Notes under the pieces: generated by a model
Told to the model about the DNA's origin: nothing
What the model saw: the letters and a program-made list of their open reading frames with translations, nothing else
Databases searched by the model: none
In this document: piece after piece, positions 46,168 through 55,168 of the stretch
Layout of the letters: each line of letters opens with the position of its first letter
How positions within the stretch are numbered: position 1 is the first letter of the stretch
From: Bedellia somnulentella
Lineage: Eukaryota > Arthropoda > Insecta > Lepidoptera > Bedelliidae
Length of the DNA: 64,000 nt
Direction of reading: 5' to 3'
NCBI GenBank assembly: GCA_963576735.1
Contig: OY755177.1
Location: forward strand, 8,494,001 to 8,558,000
Position numbers and translations under genes: made by a program

Positions 46168-46660
46168 TCTAAATATATAACTGACTGCCTCCGTGGTCTC
46201 ACGGTTAAGCGCTTGGTTTCAAGTACAGAGGCCTCGGGTTCGGTTCCCGGGGGGTGATAACCTTACAAATTTAATTTGTAAGATTAAACCCAGTTTGGAA
46301 GGATATTGCAGGCTTGAATCACCTCATTATTCGAAAATTTAGATGATTCCGTGCTTCGGAGGGCACGTTAAGCCGTCGGTCCCGGCTACTATTATGGTAA
46401 TAGTCGTTAGTCTGCCAACTCGCAATTGGCTAGCGTGGGTATATAGGGTAGGCTCAAGCCCCTTAGTAGGGACATATATGGGCTGTGAAACTAAATATAT
46501 AAAAAGGAGAAACTGACTGTCTGACATAGCAACGCACAGCCAGAATGGGAATTAGCGGGAAAATCCTTTTGTATGAAAACATCTAAACTGCATAAGTTAG
46601 ATGCTTGAAATTGATCAAAATTCTAAATTTCACACGGGTTAAACCGCGGGCAACAGCTAG
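46168..46660 (+). mobile_element. Short Helitron split by a SINE
   Basis: It begins TCTAAATATATAA after an A (46167) and ends CCGCGGGCAACAGCTAG (CTAG 46657-46660) before T. The body after the SINE reads AAGGAGAAACTGACTGTCTG and ACATAGCAACGCACAGCC, typical of a non-autonomous lepidopteran Helitron. About 170 bp of Helitron remain after discounting the SINE. Confidence 0.75.
46181..46490 (+). mobile_element. tRNA-derived SINE inside the Helitron
   Basis: The 310 bp copy is flanked by CTAAATATATAA on both sides (46169-46180 and 46491-46502). The head CCTCCGTGGTCTCACGGTTA (A box TGGTCTCACGG) and GGGTTCGGTTCCCGG (B box) is tRNA-like. The body shares AACCCAGTTTGGAAGGATAT and GTAGGCTCAAGCCCCTTAG with the SINEs at 16660-16925 and 56437-57420. 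Confidence 0.88.
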
Positions 46661-47524
46661 TATCTTATATAGTTAACAAATATTTTCAGATCTCACATCG
46701 ATTGAAGGTAGCTTATATTATAAGAACCTATAGGTTAGGCTAGTTTTTATTTCATAAAGATGTAATTGTTAATTTTATAATGTTCATCTAACTAACTTCA
46801 TATTTCGTTTTTCTCAAGTCTTTCGGTTGCGACATTCATAATAAGCATTTGGAAAAATACTTTTTTTTTATTAGATAGTGTGATGAAGTGTTCCAATTTG
46901 TTTCCACTTACACAATTAATTAGGATTTTGAATTGAAAACCAACAGAACTCTAAGATCTGTTTGTTTTCAATGTAAATTGTGAATTCGAATAAATGTTTT
47001 TTGACTTATTTTTTTCTGTTTCACCTTGCTTAGTCTGGAGAAACAGTTTATCATGTTTAAGGTAACTTCTACCCCGTATTAATGAACTGTATACTACCGC
47101 AGCAAAATTCTTTAAAAATGTTTAGAACGACAACAGGAGCGTTGCAGCCTAAATATTTCGCAAAAATTTTTTTTTTTTCATTAAACACTTGGGCACGAAT
47201 TAAATATGTTTGTTCCTAGGCATAATTACATTTTATATCTTTCAACTGTCATTGAGTTTTTTTTGGACCCTCCTATGATTTTGGTTCCATATCTATTTCA
47301 GAATCGATGGATAAACTAAGTTTGGGTCAGTAGAAAAAGACGATGACATTCCCGTTATAGCATGAATAAAAGATTTAGATACGCTGATTTAAATTGGCGC
47401 ATGTGAAAATGGCGCATTTAACTAATAAACTATTTAATATTACTGCTGAAAGAATAATAACTTTAATTAATGAGCATACCATACTTTAGTAAAAAATATC
47501 TTTATTAAAGAAAATAATAAGAAT

Positions 47525-47645
47525 AAGAGCATGTACGAGAAGAATATTGAATGTAGGGGAAGCAAGAGAGATTTATCAAAATCGTGTCAAGTGGCAATCG
47601 ATAGTCTCTGCCTACCCTTATGGGAATTATGGGCGTGGCAGTAAG
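47525..47645 (+). mobile_element. LINE 3'-end relic, plus strand
   Basis: Reads RACTRRILNVGEAREIYQNR then VKWQSIVSAYPYGNYGRGSK, a decayed version of the LINE C-terminus at 52076-52180. Confidence 0.65.
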
Positions 47646-47819
47646 TAAGAAATTAAACAAAAGAGACTTATTTAGATTACAAATAAAAAAGTGATTAACC
47701 TTTTTATTACAAAAACCATCAGCTTCGAAAAGTTACATACTCACAAGACAAAAGATACCAAAACCGGGGTAGTGGAGATTCGGAGTAAGCAATTCTTCAG
47801 ACATTTAGAATTAAACATA

Positions 47820-48150
47820 AATACATACATACATATACTCACGGCTATAAATTCCTAAACGGGGTAGTCAGAGCTTTGGAATGAGAAATTCCTCAGCCAC
47901 TTTTGGAAGTTGATTGGGGAAAAGATGGTAATAATAAATGTTTTTGGTGACGGGTCTCCAACCACATACATACATAAACTCACGCCATTAGTTCCCATTG
48001 GGGCAGGCAGAGACTATTGATCGCAGCGATTCTCTCCAACCACATCGCCCAAAAATCACTTGAAAAGCCCCTATACCCTTAGTCGCCTCTTATGATCACC
48101 CACGGGTAGAAATGGGGTAGTGCTATTGTAAGCCGACACTACACAGCATT
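47820..48150 (-). mobile_element. S1 copy split by a 66 bp LINE tail
   Basis: The S1 parts are 47820-47967 and 48034-48150 (to GCCGACACTACACAGC). CTCCAACCACAT is repeated at 47956-47967 and 48034-48045 around a 66 bp insert (47968-48033). The insert reads ACATACATAAACTCACGCCA to GACTATTGATCGCAG, the extreme 3' end of the LINE family at 52037 in minus orientation. Confidence 0.85.
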
Positions 48151-48900
48151 AAAGTTAAAATTAGAGTTATAATTAAAGTTGCATAAATATACGTAGAATT
48201 AAATAAAACATCTTAACAATAATATTTATTTTTATTAACTGTCGCAATAAAATTCGTAAACAATAAAAGACACTGTTTAAATAAAGTACACATGAAAGGG
48301 AAATTCTGCATGCAAAAATACAGATATCAATCAGCATTATGACACAAAAAAAAACTTACTCGTAAGTACGTGAAATTAAGTGTGACACTAAAAATACTTT
48401 AAATACCTTACTCAAACTTATATGAGTTTTGATTTTAACATTAATTACACTTTATTTACACTTATTAAGCTTTTACGAATTAAAACAAGTTTTATCATTA
48501 TCATATCAACTCAAGTACCCATTTTTTTGCCACATATAGTTAATGTAGTTGTTTTTACACATATCAGATTCCTCTTACATAAAAACATGACAAATTGTAC
48601 ACTTATATTATAAATAATTAACTATTTCAATAATATTGTACAGTAAAAAGTGAAATAAAATAAAAAGAGATACAAGTACGCTTAAAATCTATTCCTAGAT
48701 TACAAACTAAGCGCAAAATTATCATCAATGAAGTTTAAGCACTAATTTACATAAGATTAACTCAGTTCCAATGTAGCATAATCAGATCAGCGGATAGTTA
48801 ATCAGCCTTTGCAAGGTTAATTATATCATATTGTACTAATTAATCTTGAATAAGATAATAAATCGACGTGGCAGCATTTTACAATTCACTCTTACCTTTA

Positions 48901-49098
48901 GTGTAGTGTTGGTTTAGTATAGCACAGACCTATTTTTCTCAAGGGTGTTGCAAGAGGCAATAAGGGTAAAAGGAATTTTGAAGTAAATATTGGGCACTGT
49001 GACTGTAGATTTAAGACCAATATCCTTTATTTTACTGTCTTTTTACCGTGTATTTCCCTAGTGGCTGAGAAATTTATAATTCCAGAGCGGATACTCTT
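48901..49098 (+). mobile_element. Old S1 copy (copy B counterpart of 10926-11123)
   Basis: Same decayed S1 with the same flanks as in copy A. Confidence 0.7.
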
Positions 49099-49264
49099 TT
49101 AGAAAATTAGATATGTATGTTAGATTAATGACATTAACCTCTTGCATCCTATAATAGTTTAAATACGTGTATCCTATAATAGTTTAAAGAAGTGGTAGCC
49201 AGAGTTTCAAAATAAGAAATTCCTCAGCCAATTTCGGTAGTTGAGAGGGGAAGAGATTGTAAAG

Positions 49265-49915
49265 TTTTTGTGGCAATCTAACTAAATTGAAAAAGACAAC
49301 ATGACATAAAATACTTACGCTGGGTTCACATTACTCCGTAACAACCGAAAAAATGAGGATTGATTTATATGACTGCTTGACTTTTTACTTGGATAATGTA
49401 AACGTGACATCAGTTTAAGTTTGCAAGGATTGTAAATTGTTGAGATTAATTGTTCTTGCCTATCTCAATGGAAACTCGTCAAATTGAGAAAAAAGAGTAT
49501 GATATTAAATTAAGTTTTACTTGTTCAAGTTGTCAAGATAGAGACGGGTTTGACTAAGTAAGAAATCCAGAAAAATACTTCTTTTTTAAGCGAAGAGGTC
49601 TTAATATTACAGTTATGGATAGTAAATTGTTAGACGACATAATAAATAAATAATTCAATTCTTTTAAAAATATTATGGCAGAAGAATCAATTTAATATGC
49701 CATGTATTGTGCAAAAGTATATAAATTTTGAGATTTAGAATAACACTAAACCATATTATACATTGGGTGTCGTAGAGGACTAAGGCTGCATGTCTGTCAT
49801 GTGTGTCAAATGTTGAAGCATTTTAAGCGATTGTTGATCGATGCGGCTGGAGATCCATCAGAAACCATCCTTTACTCTATTATCGTTTCCCAACTCGACT
49901 TCCAAAAGTGGCTGA
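49265..49915. other. Sequence with no copy A partner seen; S1 relic
   Basis: 49735-49915 is a worn S1 (TTTAGAATAACACTAAACCA, GGCTGGAGATCCATCAG, TCGACTTCCAAAAGTGGCTG). The rest is A+T-rich with no gene. Similarity to copy A resumes at about 49915 (with 11895). Confidence 0.5.
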
Positions 49916-50242
49916 TCTATTTTAAATTTTGTTGTTCTGGCTGCCTATTAAGCATATGATGTGCAAGTATTTTTAAAACCAACGCCATGTTTTTATTAAT
50001 GCAAATATTACATCGCATGGACCAAAAAGTACGGTAGCAAGTGATCGTGTGGTGTAATAGTGAAAGGGTGACTTAGCTTATCTTACTGCATGTTCAATTG
50101 GTGCCATCCATTCAATCATTTCATTGACTAGAAAAGTGTTTGATCATTCCGTTGAACATATAAAAAAAATGAAAAAAAAATGAACATAATGCAATACGAG
50201 ATGCTCTACAACTTAGACAACTTTTCGAGTTCATCGATTAGA

Positions 50243-50402
50243 TAGATAGATAGATAGATAACTCGTTTATTTATGTTAACATAACACCACATACAATATG
50301 AAAAACAATACATAAAGTGAAAAAAAAAACAATATTTTTAAACTTAAAATTAGTGCTATGGTAACACAAACTAGGTCCTAACTCAGTGCTTGATATTGCA
50401 TT
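50243..50402 (-). mobile_element. LINE 3' tail fragment with GATA repeat
   Basis: Absent from copy A, where TTCATCGATT continues directly to ACCAATTAG. On the minus strand it ends ATAAATAAACGAGTTATC followed by (TATC)n. It looks like a severely 5'-truncated LINE insertion. Confidence 0.65.
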
Positions 50403-50426
50403 GATTACCAATTAGTATATAAGTAA

Positions 50427-51847
50427 TATTTTTTTTTTTTTTTTTATTAACCTATTGTGTCCCACTGCTGGGCAAAGGTCTCTCCCTGGATTTTCCATTC
50501 ATCCCTGCTTTGGGCCTGCTCTCTCCAATCTTTTCGAAAAGAGTCCAGGTCATCCCGCCATCTCCTTCTTGGTCTGCCTCTGCGCCGGCGGCCGTTGCTA
50601 GGAACCCATTGGGTTACATTTTTAGCCCACCTGTCCGGCGGCATACGGCAGACATGCCCCGCCCAGTCCCACTTCAATTTGGCTGTCTTAGCACCCACGT
50701 CGGCTATTTGAGTTTTGGAGCGCAGGTCGGTGTTACGAATGCGGTCTGTTCGCTTCACACCCAAAATACTGCGCTCAATCGCTCTCTGGCACACCTTGAG
50801 TTTGGACTTCTGAGACTCAGTTAGTGACCATGTCTGTGCACCGTAAGTTAGGACAGGCAGGATACACATATCAATGAGTTTACGCTTCAGGGACAAAGGT
50901 AAGTCGCCCTTCATTAGCGACTTCATGGACCAGAAGCTCTTCCAGGCGTTTTCAATCCTTCGATCGATCTCCTTGTCCTGTCTGGATTCGAAGGACGCTA
51001 TCTGGCCCAAGTAAATGTACTCATCGACGTATTGTATTTCCTGCCCATCTACCTCAACCCTACGTTTTGTGCTATTGGTCATAACTTTCGTCTTCGACCG
51101 GTTCATCATCAGTCCAACCTCAAGGCTTGCCGTGGATAGCTCTCGCAACATTCGTTGGAGCTCGGGTGCTGAGTGGGAGAGTAGGACTATATCGTCAGCG
51201 AACCGGAGGTTTGTCAATTTGTGGCCTCCGATATCGATGCCCTCATTCTCCCATGACTGCGTCAACTTCTTGAAGACTTCCTCAAGGCAACTTGTAAACA
51301 AGTTAGGAGACAGTGGGTCGCCCTGTTTGACTCCCTTCTCAATTGTAAACGTTGGACCTGGCCTTTCCAATTTCACGTTAGCTGTGCTGTTTCTGTAGAT
51401 AGCACTAACGAGTTCAATATAGGTCGGTTCTATTTTTTGATTCGCAAGGGCGGAAAATATTGCTTGGTGGTGGAGACTGTCAAAAGCTTTGGTATAATCA
51501 ATGAATGCAAGGTAAAGAGGTATGTTGAACTCGTTGGTCTTTTCTATTATTTGGTTGAGCGTGTGTAGATGGTCAGTGGTGGAATAACCAGGTCGGAAAC
51601 CGGCTTGTTCTGGTGGTTGATGCTGGTTCAGTATAGATCGAATTCGGTTGTGAATTATTTTTATAAATAATTTATAAACGTGGGATGTTAAGCTAACGGG
51701 TCTGTAATTTCCAATGTCTGATTTTTTGCCTTTCTTATGAAGTAATATGATATTGGAATGACAGAATTTGTGCGGAAATTTTCCTGAAACTAATATTTCA
51801 TTGCAAAGGTTGGCAAGGTGGGGTAATAATGTGGGCTCTCCTAATTT
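50427..51847 (-). mobile_element. RTE-clade LINE, 5' truncated, with poly(A)
   Basis: The minus-strand element ends in a poly(A) run (poly-T at 50428-50445) right after the stop codon. Copy A shows the uninterrupted site (AGTAATAACTTAATGCTGGG, about 12286-12305). No target duplication is visible; about 3 bp of target appear lost. Confidence 0.82.
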
Positions 51848-51913
51848 TAATGCTGGGCTTAAATTATCCAAGTGACGTCGAAAACAGTGATTGATAGGTA
51901 TTTTGAATGGCAT
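50447..51913 (-). CDS. RTE LINE reverse transcriptase (truncated)
   Basis: The stop-free minus-strand frame contains reverse transcriptase motifs KSDIGNYRPVSLTSHVYKLF, LAFIDYTKAFDSLHHQAIFS (first Asp), EKGVKQGDPLSPNLFTSCLE and LTNLRFADDIVLLSHSAPEL (FADD box). The RTE-type C-terminus follows (LKWDWAGHVCRMPPDRWAKN, GRRRRGRPRRRWRDDLDSFR) to WDTIG-stop. The endonuclease half is missing. The first 22 or so codons, from the ATG at 51913 to about 51848, are not LINE: they lie in duplicated flanking DNA that copy A also has. Active-site residues are present, but the element cannot move by itself without its nuclease. No decay is visible, so the insertion is recent. Confidence 0.85.
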   Translation of the reverse strand: MPFKIPINHCFRRHLDNLSPALKLGEPTLLPHLANLCNEILVSGKFPHKFCHSNIILLHKKGKKSDIGNYRPVSLTSHVYKLFIKIIHNRIRSILNQHQPPEQAGFRPGYSTTDHLHTLNQIIEKTNEFNIPLYLAFIDYTKAFDSLHHQAIFSALANQKIEPTYIELVSAIYRNSTANVKLERPGPTFTIEKGVKQGDPLSPNLFTSCLEEVFKKLTQSWENEGIDIGGHKLTNLRFADDIVLLSHSAPELQRMLRELSTASLEVGLMMNRSKTKVMTNSTKRRVEVDGQEIQYVDEYIYLGQIASFESRQDKEIDRRIENAWKSFWSMKSLMKGDLPLSLKRKLIDMCILPVLTYGAQTWSLTESQKSKLKVCQRAIERSILGVKRTDRIRNTDLRSKTQIADVGAKTAKLKWDWAGHVCRMPPDRWAKNVTQWVPSNGRRRRGRPRRRWRDDLDSFRKDWREQAQSRDEWKIQGETFAQQWDTIG

Positions 51914-52036
51914 TGGTATTTGACAATCAAAATTTACTAACTTGTAACTTATGGACGTCTACTCATATCAATAAACCCGGCATAAAAGGCGAAGATGCGA
52001 TAGAAAATGATAGATGAATGATGACAGACTCAATTT

Positions 52037-52756
52037 ACATACATACATACATATTCTCACGCCATTAGTTCCCAATCAGGGGTAGGCAGAGACTATCAAT
52101 CGCCACTTTGTACGATCCTGGCAAACCTCTCTAGCTTCATTCACATCCATCAATATTTTCATAAATGCTCTTTTATTCTTCATACTTCGGACACCTGCCT
52201 TTTTGAGCACATTTTCTATTTGATCTAAATGTGTCCTCCGAGGTCGTCCTCTACTAACATTACCTTCCACATTGGCTCTATAGATCTCTTTCACCACTTT
52301 ACTGTCATCCAACCTCTCTATGTGCCCAAACCATCTCAACATTCCTTTTTCTATCTTCCTTACAATATCATCTTTTACACCACACATTTCACGAATCACA
52401 TCATTCCTCACACGATCACATAACCTTACATTACACACTTTTCTGAGGGATCTCATTTCTACTGCATTCACTCTGCTTTCATGCTTCTTCTGCCACACCC
52501 AACATTCACTGCCATACATAAGCGTAGGAACGAGGACAGCATCATGCACAGCCATTCGGGCCTTTTCGGACACCGATTGACTAGACATGAGACTATCCAG
52601 TGCTCCATTTACCGCATTACCCTTTTTTACTCTTCTTTCAAGGTCTTCATCACACTTTCCATCCCTAGTAAACAAACTTCCCAGATATACGAACTCTTTC
52701 ACTTGTTCCACTTTCTTACCATTGATTTCAATCACGCATTCAGTCATATTCTCAAT
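52037..52756 (-). mobile_element. 5'-truncated LINE fragment with 11 bp target duplication
   Basis: Flanked by AGACTCAATTT at 52026-52036 and 52757-52767; copy A has a single copy (12494-12504). The tail is (ATGT)n. Relics of this family occur at 7838, 11225, 34325, 44095, 47525 and 47968. Confidence 0.9.
52076..52747 (-). CDS. LINE reverse transcriptase C-terminal region
   Basis: An intact 223-codon frame: VKEFVYLGSLFTRDGKCDED, MAVHDAVLVPTLMYGSECWV, VCNVRLCDRVRNDVIREMCG, MLRWFGHIERLDDSKVVKEI and GRPRRTHLDQIENVLKKAGV, ending TKWRLIVSAYP. These motifs belong to the thumb and C-terminus of non-LTR reverse transcriptases. The catalytic palm lies upstream of the truncation and is absent. Confidence 0.8.
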   Translation of the reverse strand: MTECVIEINGKKVEQVKEFVYLGSLFTRDGKCDEDLERRVKKGNAVNGALDSLMSSQSVSEKARMAVHDAVLVPTLMYGSECWVWQKKHESRVNAVEMRSLRKVCNVRLCDRVRNDVIREMCGVKDDIVRKIEKGMLRWFGHIERLDDSKVVKEIYRANVEGNVSRGRPRRTHLDQIENVLKKAGVRSMKNKRAFMKILMDVNEAREVCQDRTKWRLIVSAYP

Positions 52757-53132
52757 AGACTCAATTTGTTATAAAATATCTCGTTTCGCGGTGAAATGTG
52801 TGTCGCATATATTATTACGTGTTCGGAATGCATATTACGTGAGTGCTACGTTTTTGCATGTCACGCCATTTTGCATAAGGTTTAGCGGTAAAGAGGTTGG
52901 CAAATAACTTTTGTCGCTCACGCAGACTAGTCAATTTTAGACGACGATGATTCATTCAATATGTGTTGGTAAATGTTGGAACAAGCTATTTTTAAGCTCA
53001 GTATGAACTTGAAATAACTTATCTTTTGGGTAAAAACAATGTTTCTAAATATCAATCATACAATTTAGAACCAGCATCACTTTTGGAATAGAACTAATAC
53101 TAAAATAAAATTATTTTTTTACATCTTATGAG

Positions 53133-53655
53133 CCCGTTTATAGTGCCAAGTGCAAGCTCAAATGTCGTAAACAATAACCCCATCTATAGAATGTGCCAAT
53201 TATATAACTCCGTTTGTAATAATAAAGAGGAATTGACTCCTCCTGATATTTATCGTGACTCTCTACGTTCGTTTCGTAACAAATGTAAAGAAATAATGTA
53301 ATACAATAACAATATATTTACAATAACTAAAGCTTTAGTTTTAGAAAATCAATTTAATTTAATTTTATTTCATTATTATTTTGTTAATATTTCAATTTTG
53401 TCTAAATTAATTTATAATATTTTTGTTTGTGCTTCTCTTTTTAAATATTTCTACACACGAACTCCACTGAATAAAATTTGTTTAATCTTTATCTTTAATT
53501 ATTTATATTTTTTTTTAGTATTGTAAATTAGTTCAACTAAATAGGTAATGTTGTGCATGCTGTTCTGGTACTGCATCTGAATAAAACGTGTAAATCTTAT
53601 GTAAATTATAATATAATATGATGTTGTACTGTGTGCATGCCTAATAAATAAATAA
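53133..53655 (+). mobile_element. LINE 3'-end fragment private to copy B
   Basis: Copy A reads ATCTTATGAGCC directly into TAATAACTTTAATTA. Copy B has about 520 bp between. Its start encodes a LINE C-terminus (IYRMCQLYNSVCNNKEELTP, SLRSFRNKCKEIM-stop), followed by an A+T-rich UTR and an AATAAATAAATAA tail. Confidence 0.7.
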
Positions 53656-53779
53656 CTGTAATTATGTATCGTACATATAGTTAACAACTTTGGTCCTCTT
53701 AATAACTATTTAGAAGCTTATGATATAAACAAAAACGAAACCTAATAAATAAATAATAAATAAAGGAAAGAAAAATTTC

Positions 53780-53850
53780 AACACAGGCGGGAATCGAACC
53801 CGCGACCTCGGGTATACGCCCCGACGCTCTGCCAACTGAGCCACCGTGTC
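53780..53850 (-). tRNA. tRNA-Tyr(GTA)-like head of SINE unit 1
   Basis: On the minus strand a 71 nt cloverleaf can be drawn: acceptor GACACGG with CTGTGTC, D-arm GCTC/GAGC, anticodon stem TCGGG/CCCGA with loop GCGTATA, and T-arm GCGGG/CCCGC with loop TTCGATT. The anticodon by position is GTA (Tyr), but base 33 is C instead of U, and the intron usual in eukaryotic tRNA-Tyr is absent. This unit also has a mismatch at the last acceptor position. It is probably a SINE promoter head, not a working tRNA. Confidence 0.5.
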
Positions 53851-54089
53851 AATTGGCTGCCAGTGCGAAATTCTTCTATCCTTTATTTCTTTTACACGTT
53901 TAAGTAGTGTTTGCGTTTCCTACCTCCGAATTTTAACTAATTCGGAAGGCCACTTGTCTACCTTTTCAGATAGAATGCAAATGTTGAAAACTCCTAACTA
54001 TCACATAATTTTAATCTTTTTGTTCATGAAAACCTCATGTGGGGATTATTACTAATAAATAAATAATAAATAAAGGAAAGAAAAATTTC

Positions 54090-54160
54090 GACACAGGCGG
54101 AAATCGAACCCGCGACCTCGGGTATACGCCCCGACGCTCTGCCAACTGAGTCACCGTGTC
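54090..54160 (-). tRNA. tRNA-Tyr(GTA)-like head of SINE unit 2
   Basis: Same fold as unit 1. It differs by a D-stem change (GACTC for GGCTC on its own strand) and a T-stem change (TTC for CCC side). The 310 nt offset from unit 1 is exact. Confidence 0.5.
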
Positions 54161-54399
54161 AATTGGCTGCCAGTGCGAAATTCTTCTATCCTTTATTTCT
54201 TTTACACGTTTAAGTAGTGTTTGCGTTTCCTACCTCCGAATTTTAACTAATTCGGAAGGCCACTTGTCTACCTTTTCAGATAGAATGCAAATGTTGAAAA
54301 CTCCTAACTATCACATAATTTTAATCTTTTTGTTCATGAAAACCTCATATGGGGATTATTACTAATAAATAAATAATAAATAAAGGAAAGAAAAATTTC

Positions 54400-54470
54400 G
54401 ACACAGGCGGGAATCGAACCCGCGACCTCGGGTATACGCCTCGACGCTTTGCCAACTGAGCCACCGTGTC
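54400..54470 (-). tRNA. tRNA-Tyr(GTA)-like head of SINE unit 3
   Basis: Same fold. Changes in the anticodon stem and D-arm region (AAAGCGTCGA for AGAGCGTCGG) weaken one stem pair. Confidence 0.5.
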
Positions 54471-54659
54471 AATTGGCTGCCAGTGCGAAATTCTTCTATC
54501 CTTTATTTCTTTTACACGTTTAAGTAGTGTTTGCGTTTCCTACCTCCGAATTTTAACTAATTCGGAAGGCCACTTGTCTACCTTTTCAGATAGAATGCAA
54601 ATGTTGAAAACTCCTAACTATCACATAATTTTAATCTTTTAATTTTTTTGGCAGCAATT

Positions 54660-54731
54660 GACACGGTGGCTCAGTTGGCAGAGCGTCGGGGCGTATACCC
54701 GAGGTCGCGGGGTTCGATTCCCGCCTGTGTC
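54660..54731 (+). tRNA. tRNA-Tyr(GTA)-like head of the inverted SINE unit
   Basis: Same cloverleaf on the plus strand with one extra G before the T-loop (GCGGGG), making 72 nt. It is followed by the same tail as the other units. Confidence 0.5.
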
Positions 54732-55016
54732 GAAATTTTTCTTTCCTTTATTTATTATTTATTTATTAGTAATAATCCCCACATGAGGTTTTCATGAACA
54801 AAAAGATTAAAAAAACGAAACCTACTTTGATACAGCTAATAATATCGTAGTCTCAAATACAAAACATTTTCTTAGTGATATAAGTTTATAACATCTATAA
54901 ATCTTGTATTTACATTTTAGATATACTTAATTTTGACTAGTCGTCTTTGGTTATGTTTAAGCATAGAGATCTTGTAGTGTGAGTGGTTTGTTCGTCCGTT
55001 GAGCGTACCTCACGCG

Positions 55017-55168
55017 TCATATCCACGTTCGGTCTTCTTGTGGTGTGTTTGTGTGTGTGTCCGCGACTGGTACGTCCGCGGTCCCGGTCACGGCTGCGTG
55101 GCGCCGCTGGCATGCCATGGCCATCATGCTGTTGTTGTACGTGCTATGCAGAGACATCCGCATCGTTC
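55017..55168 (-). CDS. TkR99D: Tachykinin receptor, last coding exon, copy B
   Basis: A minus-strand exon of 152 nt after the acceptor TTGTTTTGTTCCAG. Two bases close the Gly codon begun by the C-tail exon; 49 codons follow, TMRMSLHSTYNNSMMAMACQ to QEDRTWI, then TGA at 55019-55017. It encodes the end of the intracellular tail, rich in Ser/Thr that could be phosphorylated. It is GC-rich against an A+T-rich intron background and almost invariant between the two duplication copies, which argues for selection or conversion. The 3' UTR would run left of 55017. Family membership rests on phase and position, because tails are poorly conserved. Confidence 0.65.

Larger units (their letters stand above)
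53744..54810. mobile_element. Array of tRNA-headed SINE units: three tandem, one inverted
   Basis: Three direct units with a 310 bp period start at 53744, 54054 and 54364, oriented on the minus strand. Each has a 71 nt tRNA-like part and about 240 bp of body. A partial unit in plus orientation follows (54655-54810). The whole array is bounded by AAAAACGAAACCT (53731-53743 and 54811-54823), and copy A has the single unoccupied site at 12960-12972. Units differ at only a few positions. Frames over the body (for example 53846-54055) are repeated shadows. Confidence 0.88.

Noticed and set aside
35232..46660. TM1-TM4 exons of copy A receptor
   Set aside because: I looked on the minus strand for TM2/TM3 motifs (NLAxAD, DRY) upstream of the ECL2 exon and found none; the region is transposon-filled.
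53780..54731. Cluster of functional tRNA-Tyr genes
   Set aside because: C at position 33, no intron, stem mismatches in some units, and the SINE-like body, tail and target duplication all argue for retroposed SINEs.
53744..54810. CRISPR-like array (regular 310 bp direct repeats)
   Set aside because: Units are long, contain tRNA folds, have no unique spacers, and the genome is eukaryotic.
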